From NCBI RefSeq assembly GCF_009184545.1, contig NZ_QJOW01000002.1:248001-312000 (forward strand): a DNA stretch of 64,000 nt, in the 5' to 3' direction. Positions 15,968-24,834 of the stretch are shown here, one piece after another (the first letter of the stretch is position 1; each line of letters starts with the position of its first letter). A program made the position numbers and the translations under genes. The notes under the pieces were generated by a model. That model was not told the origin of the DNA and did not search any database. It saw only the letters and a program-made list of their open reading frames with translations. The stretch comes from Halosegnis rubeus. GTDB taxonomy: Archaea > Halobacteriota > Halobacteria > Halobacteriales > Haloarculaceae.

Positions 15968-16626
15968 ACTCGCTCGACTAGTTCGGGATCGTCGTTCGCC
16001 GGACTGTTGACGCGTTCCGAGACCGGGTAAGCCTCGAGGTCGCCGTCATAGGGAGCGAGCAGTGACTCGTCGGCCTCGGCGAGCCACGTCTGTTCCTCGC
16101 CGGGCGCGAGCACGACGGGCATCCGGTGGTGGTACGTCGACTGGAAGGCGTTGGCCTCGGTCGTCAGTATCGAGAACCTGGCCTCCGGCTCGTCGGTTCC
16201 CTCACCGCCCGCGCCGAACGCGTCGAGACCGGTCTGTGTCGTCTCCGGCTCGTACGGCTCCCAGATGCCGGCCATCGCGAACGGCTCCTCGCCGCTGCGC
16301 GTGATTCGGTAGGGGCGTTTGCCGTCGCCGAGATTCGCCCACTCGTAGTAGCCGTCCGCGAGCACGAGACAGCGCCGTCGTTGCTTGGGGTCGGCGAACT
16401 TCTCTCCCAGCGTCTCCGAACGAGCGTTGATGATGCGCGAGTCGGCCCACGACGGCTGAAACCCCCACTCGTGGTGGGTCAGCTCGTCCGGTTCGTGGTT
16501 AGTGACGACGGGCAGCCGTTGGCCCGGCGCGGCGTTGTAGTGTGGCTCGTAGTCGTCACCGACCTCGACGCCGAACCGAGATTCGATGTCGTCGGCTGGC
16601 AGATAGATGCTGTAGCGCCCGCACAT
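15964..16626 (-). CDS. SOS response-associated peptidase (SRAP/HMCES/YedK family)
   Basis: 220 residues. The protein begins MCGRYSIYLPADDIESRFG, with Cys2 the residue that forms a thiazolidine cross-link to abasic sites once Met1 is removed. YNAAPGQRLPVV, INARSETLGEKFADPKQRRR, CLVLADGYYEW and YHHRMPVVL supply the Asn, Arg, Glu and His of the active site. It protects abasic sites in single-stranded DNA. It is not in an operon with repair genes here. It overlaps its convergent neighbour by 4 nt. Confidence 0.94.
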   Translation of the reverse strand: MCGRYSIYLPADDIESRFGVEVGDDYEPHYNAAPGQRLPVVTNHEPDELTHHEWGFQPSWADSRIINARSETLGEKFADPKQRRRCLVLADGYYEWANLGDGKRPYRITRSGEEPFAMAGIWEPYEPETTQTGLDAFGAGGEGTDEPEARFSILTTEANAFQSTYHHRMPVVLAPGEEQTWLAEADESLLAPYDGDLEAYPVSERVNSPANDDPELVERV

Positions 16627-16704
16627 ACCACACAGAGGGCCACAGCGGTGAAAAATCCCCCGCGGCGGCCCGAGACTTATATCCGATTACACACTATCGA
16701 CGGT

Positions 16705-17121
16705 GTGGACGACGACCCCGAGTTCACGACCGCCAACGCGTTGCGCGACGAGCAGCGCGAGCCGTCGGCGGGGTCGCGGTTCGACATCACGCATCCGGAG
16801 CGGAGCCACTCGCGTGCCCGCGGGATGGAGTACGAGGGCGGGACGGTGTTCGTCTTCGTACCCCGCCGCTCGGACGGACTGGCCGAGCAGGTGCAGGAGC
16901 TGCTCGATGCGGGGCCGTACCGCTACGGCGACTGGTTCGACCTCCCGATGCCGCTGTTCTTGGTTCACGACGACGACACCGACGACACCTTCCGGCTCGG
17001 GGTGCGCGAGGAACGCGTCGAACTCCACGTCCGGTCGGCGACGAGCCCCGCGGGTGTCGAGGCGTTTCACGACCGGCTCACCGGCCGGGTCGGCGCGCTC
17101 GACGTGCGCCGCGAGCAGTAG
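16705..17121 (+). CDS. Conserved haloarchaeal protein, unknown function
   Basis: 138 residues from a GTG (VDDDPEFTTANALRDEQREP); the longer frame upstream is antisense to the SRAP gene. The beta-rich sequence has FVFVPRRSDGLAEQVQELLD, GDWFDLPMPLFLVHDDDTDD and RLGVREERVELHVRS. No catalytic residues stand out. It is followed 30 nt later by the ornithine cyclodeaminase-family gene and may share its transcript. Confidence 0.62.
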   Translation: MDDDPEFTTANALRDEQREPSAGSRFDITHPERSHSRARGMEYEGGTVFVFVPRRSDGLAEQVQELLDAGPYRYGDWFDLPMPLFLVHDDDTDDTFRLGVREERVELHVRSATSPAGVEAFHDRLTGRVGALDVRREQ

Positions 17122-17151
17122 TGACTTGACCCCCCGCACACTGGGTGTGGT

Positions 17152-18378
17152 ATGACCGTTTCACGCGTCGTCGAGTTGGAGGGCCACATCATCGACTCGG
17201 GGATGATGCAGTCTGCCTTCTCCATCGTGATGGACTTGGGTGGTGACTTCGACGTCGAGGAGTTCGACATCGGTCGCCAGAAGGACCAGCAGTCGTACGC
17301 CCGGATGCGAGTGATGGCCGAGGACCACGAGACGCTCCACTCGATTCTCCACGAACTCCACCAGAACGGAGCCAACCCGGCCGACCCGGCGAACGCCACT
17401 CTCACGCCCGCCCCCGACGACCAGGTGGTCCCCGAGGGCTTTTATTCCACGACGAACCACCCGACGCAGATTCGCTACGAGGACGAGTGGGTCGAGGTCG
17501 AACGCATGGAGATGGACTGTGCGGTCGTCGTCGAAGAGACCGACGACGGCGCGCGCGCCTACACGAAGGTGCTCAACGCCGTCGAGGAGGGCGACCGCAT
17601 CGTCACCGGTGAGGGCGGAATCCGGGTCCAGCCGCCCGAACGCCCCCGCGACCGCAGCGGTGCGTTCGGCTTCATGCAGGGCGGCGTCTCCTCGGAGCGC
17701 CCCTCGGAAACGACGATTCGACAGGTGGCGGAGGCGGTCGCGGAGACCAAACGCGAGGGTGGCAACGTGCTCGTCGTCGCCGGGCCGGCGCTCATCCATA
17801 CCGGCGCGCGCGAGGCGCTCGCGCGACTCGTCCGTGAGGGGTACGTCGACGGTATCTCGGCGGGCAACGGCTTCGCCGTCCACGACCTCGAGCGCGACCT
17901 GTTCGGCACCTCGCTCGGAGTGAACACCGACACCGCAGACCACGCGCGAAAAGGCCACAAACACCACATCTACACCATCTCGGAGATAATCCGTGCGGGC
18001 GGCATCGAGGAGGCCGTCGAGTCGGGGCTCATCGAGTCGGGTATCATGTATCAGTGTCACCAACAGGACGTGCCGTACGTGCTGGCGGGGTCGATTCGCG
18101 ACGACGGGCCGCTCCCGGACACGATCACCGACGCCGTGGAGGCACAGAACGCGATTCGCGAACAGGCTCACGACGCCGACATGGTGCTCATGCTGTCGAC
18201 GCTGCTCCACTCCGTTGCGGTCGGGAACTGTCTCCCCTCCACGACGAAGGTCGTCTGTGTCGATATCAACCCGGCGACCGTCACCCAACTGCTCGACCGC
18301 GGGAGCGCACAGGCCGTCGGGATGGTGACGGACATCGGGACGTTCGTCCCGACGCTCGCCGAGAACCTGCTCGACTAG
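17152..18378 (+). CDS. Archaeal ornithine cyclodeaminase-family protein (LOR/SDH-like, TIGR00300 type)
   Basis: 408 residues. The N-terminal ~100 residues (VVELEGHIIDSGMMQSAFSI, FDVEEFDIGRQKDQQSYARM) match the LOR/SDH regulatory domain. The centre has GGIRVQPPERPRDRSGAFGF, and the C-terminal half has a nucleotide-binding region (VLVVAGPALIHTGAREAL, GISAGNGFAVHDLERDLFGT, KVVCVDINPATVTQLLDRGS). This family includes the Methanococcus enzyme that turns ornithine into proline with ammonia release, and the C-terminal domain of cyanobacterial ArgZ/AgrE. A role in proline synthesis is likely here. Confidence 0.82.
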   Translation: MTVSRVVELEGHIIDSGMMQSAFSIVMDLGGDFDVEEFDIGRQKDQQSYARMRVMAEDHETLHSILHELHQNGANPADPANATLTPAPDDQVVPEGFYSTTNHPTQIRYEDEWVEVERMEMDCAVVVEETDDGARAYTKVLNAVEEGDRIVTGEGGIRVQPPERPRDRSGAFGFMQGGVSSERPSETTIRQVAEAVAETKREGGNVLVVAGPALIHTGAREALARLVREGYVDGISAGNGFAVHDLERDLFGTSLGVNTDTADHARKGHKHHIYTISEIIRAGGIEEAVESGLIESGIMYQCHQQDVPYVLAGSIRDDGPLPDTITDAVEAQNAIREQAHDADMVLMLSTLLHSVAVGNCLPSTTKVVCVDINPATVTQLLDRGSAQAVGMVTDIGTFVPTLAENLLD

Positions 18379-18761
18379 CGCTGTCGCGGGACGGTCACGA
18401 CCGGGCGGTCTGTCTCAAGCAGGAGGTCCTGTGCGGTCGAGCCGAACAGCATCTTCCCCGTCGGCGAGCGTTTCCGAATCGCGATGACGAGTTCGTCGAC
18501 GTCGTGGTCGCGGGCGAACTGGATCATATCCTCCTGCGGGCTGTTGCCGCGGACGAGCTGGTGGCCGTCGGCACCCAGTTCCTCCTCGAGTGGCTCGAGG
18601 GCGCTCTTGCCGGCGGCGACCTCGTCGTCGCTGGTGTCGTCGCCGCCCCGCTGTGAGTTCACCGCATAGACGGTGTCGTCGTCGTCGATTCGTCCGCGGA
18701 GATACGCGAGCAGATGCTCTGCGGTCTCTTCGCTGTCGACGCCTGCCAGAAACGTTGTCAT
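18375..18761 (-). CDS. Universal stress protein (UspA) family
   Basis: 128 residues from MTTFLAGVDSEETAEHLLAY; a longer frame upstream overlaps the promoter of crtB and is spurious. The fold shows VRGNSPQEDMIQFARDHDVD, ELVIAIRKRSPTGKMLFGST and AQDLLLETDRPVVTVPRQR. The last two match the ATP-binding G-2x-G-9x-G(S/T) region in diverged form (RKRSPTGKMLFGS). Stress-related nucleotide-binding protein in the cytoplasm. Its TAG stop is the complement of its neighbour's TAG in one CTAG. Confidence 0.88.
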   Translation of the reverse strand: MTTFLAGVDSEETAEHLLAYLRGRIDDDDTVYAVNSQRGGDDTSDDEVAAGKSALEPLEEELGADGHQLVRGNSPQEDMIQFARDHDVDELVIAIRKRSPTGKMLFGSTAQDLLLETDRPVVTVPRQR

Positions 18762-18783
18762 ACGAGCACAGGTGACACGCCGC

Positions 18784-18796
18784 GATAATAAAAAGC
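18784..18796 (-). promoter_or_regulatory. TATA box of the uspA-like gene
   Basis: The minus strand reads CTTTTTATTATCG about 27 nt before ATG 18761. That spacing puts the transcription start at or within a few bases of the start codon, so the mRNA is probably leaderless. Confidence 0.5.
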
Positions 18797-18927
18797 CATC
18801 CCCCCGTAGGGTTGCGGTCACAGCTCGAATACGTGGTCTGTGTACCGACGAAACCGGGATATGTCGGCTGTGAGGGGGCAGAATCGAGGAAGCTATAAGC
18901 CAAATGAGGCCGTAAATCACACAACGA

Positions 18928-19875
18928 ATGGTTGACGATTCCCAGCTCGCAGAGAGCAAATCGATTCACAAGACGACGGGTAAGACCTTCTGGTATGCTA
19001 CCCGCGTGCTACCGACGCGAGTTCGGGAGGCAACCTACGTGCTGTACGCGTTTTTCCGTGTCGCGGACGAGGTCGTGGACGACGCCGGCGACGCCTCGCC
19101 GGCCGACCAGCGGGCCGAACTGGAGGCGATTCGCGAGGCAGCTCTCGGCGGTGACAGCGACGACCCGGTGTTGACGGCCTTCTCGGAGATGCGTGAGGCG
19201 TACGGGATTCCCGACGAGGAGATTCACACGTTCATCGACGCGATGATCGCCGACATCGACAAGAACCGCTACCAGACGTTCGAGGAGGTGCGCGGCTACA
19301 TGCGCGGCTCCGCGGCCGCGGTCGGTGTCATGATGAGCTACGTGATGAAGCCGGACGACGTGTCGCTGGCGCTTCCACACGCCCGTAAGCTCGGCGAGGC
19401 GTTCCAGATGACGAACTTCCTGCGTGACGTGGGCGAGGATATCGACGACCTCGACCGCGTGTATCTCCCCATCGACACGCTCGAACGGTTTGGTTCCGGC
19501 GTCGAGGAGATCCGGAATAAAGAGGCGACCCCGGAGTTCCGGAAGGCGATGGAGGCGGAACTCCACCGGACGGAGAAGCTCTACGAGGAGGGCGTCAAGG
19601 GTATCGCGTATCTCCCCCGCGACTGCCAGTTCGCCATCCTCGTGTCGGCAATCCTCTATGCAGACCACCACCGGCTCATCCGCGAGCGCGACTACGACAC
19701 GCTCTCTGCGACGCCGAGCATCTCGAAGCGTCGGAAGCTCTCGCTGCTCGCCCGTGCCCGCTGGCACTGGATCTGGAACAAAGACCCCGAGGCGGTGTTC
19801 GCGAAGGTGTCTTCGGTGCCGAACGCCGAGACCCGGACCCGTGGGGAAGGCGTCTCTCCCTCGCCGGCCCAGTAG
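18928..19875 (+). CDS. crtB: Phytoene synthase
   Basis: 315 residues. The two aspartate-rich substrate motifs are RVADEVVDDAGD (near residue 46) and TNFLRDVGEDIDDLDRVYLP (near residue 165). RTFAR-like features at the start (IHKTTGKTFWYATRVLP) and YIRGSA-like YMRGSAAAVGVMM fit the squalene/phytoene synthase family. It condenses two geranylgeranyl diphosphates to phytoene, the first step of the carotenoid pathway. It faces cruF-lyeJ-crtD across a 6-nt gap at the 3' side. A TATA-like CTATAAG lies about 32 nt before the ATG. Confidence 0.95.
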   Translation: MVDDSQLAESKSIHKTTGKTFWYATRVLPTRVREATYVLYAFFRVADEVVDDAGDASPADQRAELEAIREAALGGDSDDPVLTAFSEMREAYGIPDEEIHTFIDAMIADIDKNRYQTFEEVRGYMRGSAAAVGVMMSYVMKPDDVSLALPHARKLGEAFQMTNFLRDVGEDIDDLDRVYLPIDTLERFGSGVEEIRNKEATPEFRKAMEAELHRTEKLYEEGVKGIAYLPRDCQFAILVSAILYADHHRLIRERDYDTLSATPSISKRRKLSLLARARWHWIWNKDPEAVFAKVSSVPNAETRTRGEGVSPSPAQ

Positions 19876-19881
19876 CTAGAG

Positions 19882-20736
19882 CTACGGCGGGGCCGGCACG
19901 TCGAATCTGTCCGTGTACCACAAGCCGACGCCGAGCAGCGCCGCCAACACGACCGGAATCCACTGGGCGTAGACGGCGTTGACGACACCCCACAACAGCA
20001 CGAAGGAGACGAGGTCATCGAGCATGAACGCACACGAGTCGAGCCGCGCACGGAGGTCGGTCCACGCGAACGCCGCGTCGAGGGTGACGACGGCGACCGT
20101 CGCGGACACCACCCAGCCCGCGTAGTTCGACAGCGGGACGCCGTAGAAAGCGAGTCCCGAATCGTACGGCCACACCGCGAACGGCGTCGCCGCGAGGTCG
20201 TACGCCCAGAAGCCGATGGCGACGGCACCGGGGTCGAGCACGAGGTCCATCATCAACACCGTTGCGATGACGGCCGGCACGCGCACGAGCGCGGCCCGCG
20301 CCCGGTCGCCGAGCAAGAGCAGACAGAGCAGATACGCGTTCGCCACCAGCGGGAGAAAGAAGATTGGCAGCCCGAACGGTACCTTCCCCAGCAGCATCGG
20401 CCCGAGGTCGACACCGTACTCGAAGACGCCGTACGGAAGCCCGGTCGTCGTGCCGACGTACTCGATGGCGTAGGCGTACAGCGTGAGCAGCCCGATGGCG
20501 GCTGCCGCGCGCCGCCCCACGAGCGGGAGCAAGCCGACGATGAGCGGAAGCCGCATCACGGCCGTCCCGAAGATGACGAGCAGCGGGTGAAAGACGAGCG
20601 GGTCTGGAATGAGGAATTGTTCGGCGCTCGCGAGCAACATCACCGCGCCGACCAGCGGGAAGAAGACGGCGATGGTGAACCGATTCTCCGAGACGAGCCC
20701 GTTCAGCCGGTGCTCGATGTGTGCCCGGTCAGCCAT
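19882..20736 (-). CDS. cruF: Bisanhydrobacterioruberin hydratase (CruF-type membrane protein)
   Basis: 284 residues from MADRAHIEHRLNGLVSENRF; the start overlaps the end of lyeJ by 8 nt. Seven or so hydrophobic helices include FPLVGAVMLLASAEQFLIP and YGVFEYGVDLGPMLLGKVPF. The motif YVGTTTGLPYGVFEY is typical of the CruF/carotenoid hydratase family, as is MMDLVLDPGAVAIGFWAYD. It adds water at the ends of the C50 chain to give bacterioruberin, in the cell membrane. Position after lyeJ matches the haloarchaeal crtD-lyeJ-cruF order. Confidence 0.92.
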   Translation of the reverse strand: MADRAHIEHRLNGLVSENRFTIAVFFPLVGAVMLLASAEQFLIPDPLVFHPLLVIFGTAVMRLPLIVGLLPLVGRRAAAAIGLLTLYAYAIEYVGTTTGLPYGVFEYGVDLGPMLLGKVPFGLPIFFLPLVANAYLLCLLLLGDRARAALVRVPAVIATVLMMDLVLDPGAVAIGFWAYDLAATPFAVWPYDSGLAFYGVPLSNYAGWVVSATVAVVTLDAAFAWTDLRARLDSCAFMLDDLVSFVLLWGVVNAVYAQWIPVVLAALLGVGLWYTDRFDVPAPP

Positions 20737-21592
20737 AGATGAGCACCCAGAGTGCACCGTTCGTGAGGAGCGCGCCGGCGACGGTATTCACCGCGGGGAA
20801 CCACCAGTACGCGCGGTCGACGCTCACATCGGAGAGCGCGATGCCCGCGACGAAGACGGGATAAAAGACAAACACCGCACCTAAGAAGGGATGTAGGAGG
20901 GCGAACGCGACGGCCGCGCCGAGCCACAGTGTCGCGCAGTAGGCGTAGGTGCGGGACTCCCCGAGTCGGGTTGCGGTCGTTTCGATGCCGGCAGCACGGT
21001 CCGGTTCGATGTCCGGAATCGCGGAGAACGTGTGCATCGCCATCGCCCACAGCCATCCGCCCGCGAGCGCGAGCAGGGGCGGGGCCTGCCCGGCGAGGGC
21101 GGCGTACGCGACCACGCCCGGCAGGACGTACAGCCCGTTCGACAGCGAGTCGAGCCCGGGGTGGGTCTTGAACCGCAACGGCGGAGCCGAGTACTCTGCA
21201 CCGAGCAGCAGGAAGGCGACCATCGCGGCTGCGCCGGCAGTCGGCAGGAGTGGGAGGAAGGCAAGCCCGGCCAGCCCCGTCGCCGCGACCGCGACCGGGA
21301 CCGTCCTCTCCCCGCGGTAGCGCACCTCCTGTTCCTGTTTCTTCGGGTTCGCGGCGTCCACGTCGCGGTCGAAGATGTCGTTGACGCCGTAGAGGAAGAC
21401 GTTCGCCGGGAGCAGGAAGTAGACGAACAGCGCGACCGCGACGGGCGCGAATAGCTCGCCCCGCGTCTGTGCGGCGTAGGCGACGCCGACGACGACCGGG
21501 CCGGCGAGATACAGCCAGAACCGGGGCCGGGAGACGCGGAGCAGATAGCCGAGTCGCGTGTCGCGACCCGGAACGATGCCGAGACCGCTCAT
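20729..21592 (-). CDS. lyeJ: Lycopene elongase/1,2-hydratase (UbiA prenyltransferase)
   Basis: 287 residues with about eight helices. The first aspartate motif is YGVNDIFDRDVDAANPKKQ and the second is AIPDIEPDRAAGIETTATRL, both characteristic of UbiA prenyltransferases. In haloarchaea the enzyme adds two C5 dimethylallyl units to lycopene, giving the C50 skeleton. It starts directly after crtD and overlaps cruF, so the three genes form one transcript. Confidence 0.94.
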   Translation of the reverse strand: MSGLGIVPGRDTRLGYLLRVSRPRFWLYLAGPVVVGVAYAAQTRGELFAPVAVALFVYFLLPANVFLYGVNDIFDRDVDAANPKKQEQEVRYRGERTVPVAVAATGLAGLAFLPLLPTAGAAAMVAFLLLGAEYSAPPLRFKTHPGLDSLSNGLYVLPGVVAYAALAGQAPPLLALAGGWLWAMAMHTFSAIPDIEPDRAAGIETTATRLGESRTYAYCATLWLGAAVAFALLHPFLGAVFVFYPVFVAGIALSDVSVDRAYWWFPAVNTVAGALLTNGALWVLIYG

Positions 21593-23197
21593 TCAGGCGT
21601 CGTCGATGAGTGCGTCGGCGGTGTGTTCACCCGAGATCAGACACATCGGGACGCCGATACCGGGCGTCGTGTACGACCCCGTGAAGTAGAGACCGTCGAG
21701 CTTCTTCGAGCGGTGGGGTGGCCGGAGCAGCGCCGTCTGGCGGAGCGTGTGGGCCATCCCGAGCGCGGTCCCCTGCATGGAGTTGTACCGGCTCGCGAAG
21801 TCGTCGACGGAGAACTGCTCTTCGACGACGATGCGGTCACGGAGGTCGACACCCGTGTTCGCTTTCAGGTCATCGAGCACCGTTTCGCGGTACTCAGCAC
21901 GAATCTCCTCGGTGTCTTCTAGCCCGGGGGCGATGGGGACGAGCACGAACAGGTTCGAGTGGCCCTCGGGTGCGACCGACTCGTCGGTCTGTGAGGGGGC
22001 ACAGACGTAGTAGGCGGGGTCGTCGGGCCACGCCGGCTCGTCGAAAATCTGCTCGAAGTGGGGGTCCCAGTCGTTCGGCAGGACGAGCGTGTGGTGTTCG
22101 ATGGGGTCGATGTCACCCTCGACGCCCATGTACATGAGGAACGCGGAGGGTGCATACGTCCGCGAGTCCCAGTAGTCGGCGTCGTAGCCCCGCTCGTGTT
22201 CGGGGAGCAGTTCCTGTTCAGTGTGGGCGTAGTCGGCGTCGGAGACGACACGGCCCGCGCTCGCGCGCTCGCCGTCGGCGAACTCGACGTCGAAGCCTTC
22301 GCGCCGGGAGACGATTTCTGTCACCTCGGCGTTCGTCTCGAAGGTGACGCCGAGTTCGTGGCCGAGGTCAACGAGCGCGGCGACGACGGCCGCCAGCCCG
22401 GACACTTCGCCGTCGCCGACGTGCATCTGTTCGCGGGTCGCCGCGGTCGGGTCGCCGCCCTCGGGGTAGAAGACGCCCATGTTGAAATCGACGTGGCTCA
22501 TCATGTTGTACAGCGCCGGCGTGTTCTTCGGCGAACCACCCAAAAACACCAGCGTGTACTGCATAATCTGCTGGAGCCGGGGGTTGTCGAAGTAGTCGGC
22601 CACGTAGTCGTCCATCGTGCCGAGCAACTGGAGGCCGATGGGGGCGGCGCGCATCACGTCGAGGTCGACCCAGTCGCGCAGCCGGGGGCGGTCCTCGTAG
22701 ACGAAATGCTCCATCGCCGTCTCGTAGTGGACGCCGGAGGTGTCGAGATACGACTCCAGCTTCTCGCCCGCGCCCGCCTCGAGTGCCTCGAACGTCTCGA
22801 CGTTCTTCGCGAGGTCCGGGAGCATGTCGACGTAGCGTGCGCCCGCCTCCTCACCGAATCCGGGGGCCGTTTCGCTTGCAACCCCGCCGTCGCTGGCCGC
22901 CCGCTGGTCGTTCTTGAAGAAGATGCGGTAGTGGGGATCGAGCCGCTGGAGGTCGTAGTAGTCGCCCGGCTCCCGGCCGAAGTGGTCGAAGAACCGCTCG
23001 AACACGTCGGGCATCAGATACCACGACGGACCCATGTCAAAGCGGAAGCCGTCGCGCTGGAGCGAGGACGCCCGCCCGCCCAGTTGGTCGTGTTGTTCGT
23101 AGACAGTGACGTCGAAGCCGGCGTCGGCCAGATAACAGGCTGTCGAGAGGCCACCGAAGCCGCTCCCGATGACAGCTATTGACTCGGAGCGTGACAT
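21593..23197 (-). CDS. crtD: Carotenoid 3,4-desaturase (phytoene desaturase family)
   Basis: 534 residues from MSRSESIAVIGSGFGG. The FAD-binding motif GSGFGGLSTACYLADAGFDV and the following YEQHDQLGGRASSLQRDGFR are classic for the CrtI family. The C-terminal signature LDGLYFTGSYTTPGIGVPMC is present. By order with lyeJ and cruF this is the CrtD-type desaturase of bacterioruberin synthesis rather than the first phytoene desaturase, though the family alone cannot separate the two. Its stop touches the ATG of lyeJ. Confidence 0.9.
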   Translation of the reverse strand: MSRSESIAVIGSGFGGLSTACYLADAGFDVTVYEQHDQLGGRASSLQRDGFRFDMGPSWYLMPDVFERFFDHFGREPGDYYDLQRLDPHYRIFFKNDQRAASDGGVASETAPGFGEEAGARYVDMLPDLAKNVETFEALEAGAGEKLESYLDTSGVHYETAMEHFVYEDRPRLRDWVDLDVMRAAPIGLQLLGTMDDYVADYFDNPRLQQIMQYTLVFLGGSPKNTPALYNMMSHVDFNMGVFYPEGGDPTAATREQMHVGDGEVSGLAAVVAALVDLGHELGVTFETNAEVTEIVSRREGFDVEFADGERASAGRVVSDADYAHTEQELLPEHERGYDADYWDSRTYAPSAFLMYMGVEGDIDPIEHHTLVLPNDWDPHFEQIFDEPAWPDDPAYYVCAPSQTDESVAPEGHSNLFVLVPIAPGLEDTEEIRAEYRETVLDDLKANTGVDLRDRIVVEEQFSVDDFASRYNSMQGTALGMAHTLRQTALLRPPHRSKKLDGLYFTGSYTTPGIGVPMCLISGEHTADALIDDA

Positions 23198-23329
23198 ACC
23201 TGAATTTGGGGCCACAGTGTCGAAAAGCCACCGGTGGCCGCCCCGAACCGACCGCGGAGGTCGAACTCTGTCCGTCCGCGTGCAACACCTCCCCCGACAG
23301 GGCTATTCTCCCGGCTCCGAAGGTCCGGT

Positions 23330-24391
23330 ATGGACATCGAGCCGTTCGAGTTGGAGCGCTTCTTCGACCGCTTCGAACACGACGCCGACATCATGCTCGC
23401 GGAGTCGGGCATTGAGTCCCGCTCCACCGCGGAGTTCGACACCGACCCCGGCGAACTCGGCTACGTCATCCCGACCGGCGGCGACCCACAACTGCGCGAG
23501 CAGGTCGCCGCCCGCTACGACCGGTCGGGCGACGAGGTACTGTTCACCTGTGGCGCACAGGAGGCCAACTTCACGACGTTCGCCGCGCTGATGGGCGAGC
23601 ACGCCGTCACCGTCGCGCCGACGTACCAGTCCCTGTCTGCCGTCCCCGACGCCTTCGGCGAGGTGACGACCGTCGATCTCGACCCGCCGGCGTGGACGCT
23701 CGACACCGACCGCGTGCGAGACGCCCTCCGGCCAGAAACGGCGGTGCTCGTCGTCAACAACCCGAACAATCCGACCGGCCGGTATCTCGACGAGGCGACG
23801 ATGCGGGAGCTGTACGACATCGCCGCCGCCAACGACACCTACCTGCTGTGTGATGAGGTGTATCGACTGCTCGCGGAGGAGCCACTCCCGCCGGTCGCTT
23901 CCTTCGGCGAGTACGGCATCTCAACGTCGTCGGTGACGAAGGCCCACGGGCTTGCAGGCTGTCGGTTCGGCTGGGTCGCTGGCCCTTCGGAGGTAATCGA
24001 GGCGGCCGCAAACTGGAAGGACTACACCACCATCTCGCCGTCGACGTTCGGGCAACACGTCGCGAAGCAGGCGCTCGACCGCGAAGACGAGATTCTGGCC
24101 GAGAACCGCGAGCAGGCGCGCGACCACTGCGAGCGCGTGGACGAGTTCCTCGCCGACCACGGCATGTCGTGGCGTGAACCCACGGGCGTCAACGGCTTTC
24201 CGACCGTGCCCGACGGCTTCGCGACCGGCCGGGCGTTCTGTGAGGCGTTCGTCCGCGAGGAGTCAGTGCTGCTCGCGCCCGGTGGCGCGTTCGGCGTTCC
24301 AGACCGGTTCCGCATCGGGTTCGGGCTAGCGAGCGAGGAGTTGACGGAGGGACTCGCCCGCCTGGACGCGTTTCTCACACGCCGCGTCTGA
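23330..24391 (+). CDS. Class I/II PLP aminotransferase
   Basis: 353 residues from [20 protein letters not shown]. It shows [16 protein letters not shown], the PLP aspartate/tyrosine region [13 protein letters not shown], and the Schiff-base lysine in [20 protein letters not shown] (about residue 203-205). The arginine for the substrate carboxylate is in [13 protein letters not shown]. An N-terminal cysteine-free alpha domain is typical of fold type I. The amino acid substrate is not predictable. It is 45 nt upstream of aIF5A but has its own promoter there. Confidence 0.9.
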   Translation: MDIEPFELERFFDRFEHDADIMLAESGIESRSTAEFDTDPGELGYVIPTGGDPQLREQVAARYDRSGDEVLFTCGAQEANFTTFAALMGEHAVTVAPTYQSLSAVPDAFGEVTTVDLDPPAWTLDTDRVRDALRPETAVLVVNNPNNPTGRYLDEATMRELYDIAAANDTYLLCDEVYRLLAEEPLPPVASFGEYGISTSSVTKAHGLAGCRFGWVAGPSEVIEAAANWKDYTTISPSTFGQHVAKQALDREDEILAENREQARDHCERVDEFLADHGMSWREPTGVNGFPTVPDGFATGRAFCEAFVREESVLLAPGGAFGVPDRFRIGFGLASEELTEGLARLDAFLTRRV

Positions 24392-24403
24392 GGGGTATCG
24401 TAC

Positions 24404-24412
24404 CGTTTATAC
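24404..24412 (+). promoter_or_regulatory. TATA box of the aIF5A gene
   Basis: CGTTTATAC centred about 27 nt before ATG 24436. This spacing gives a leaderless mRNA, the common form for highly expressed haloarchaeal genes. Confidence 0.6.
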
Positions 24413-24435
24413 CGACAAAGCGGAAATGCAGGATT

Positions 24436-24813
24436 ATGGCACGAGAGCAGACCGAGGTCCGCGAACTGCAGGAAGGTAACTACGTGATGATTAACGACAC
24501 GCCGTCGGTCATCACCGCCTACAGCACGTCGAAGCCGGGCAAACACGGCAGCGCGAAGGCTCGCGTCGAGGGACAGGGCGTCTTCGACGGCGGGCAAAAG
24601 CGAAACTTCACGAACCCCGTCGACGCGAAGGTGTGGGTTCCCATCATCACGCGCAAGCAGGGGCAGGTGGTCTCCACCAGCTCCGGCGAGATGCAGGTGA
24701 TGGACCTCGAGACCTACGAGACGTTCACGATGCGCGTCCCGGACGAACTCGACGTGTCGGCCGACGATGAGATCGAGTTCCTCGAGTACGAAGACCAGCG
24801 CAAGGTCGTTTAA
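24436..24813 (+). CDS. eif5A: Translation initiation factor aIF5A
   Basis: 125 residues. The hypusine site is Lys36 in [13 protein letters not shown], the invariant loop that is modified by deoxyhypusine synthase. The C-terminal OB-fold ([20 protein letters not shown]) follows. aIF5A relieves ribosome stalling at difficult peptides. Agmatinase follows 21 nt on, probably in one operon; the haloarchaeal hypusine pathway draws on agmatine, which makes the link sensible. Confidence 0.96.
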   Translation: MAREQTEVRELQEGNYVMINDTPSVITAYSTSKPGKHGSAKARVEGQGVFDGGQKRNFTNPVDAKVWVPIITRKQGQVVSTSSGEMQVMDLETYETFTMRVPDELDVSADDEIEFLEYEDQRKVV

Positions 24814-24834
24814 GATGCACGCCGAAGCCCGGCC

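Noticed and set aside
22058-23182. 374-codon plus-strand frame opposite crtD
   Set aside because: Valine/glycine/histidine-rich shadow sequence with no motif; crtD is certain.
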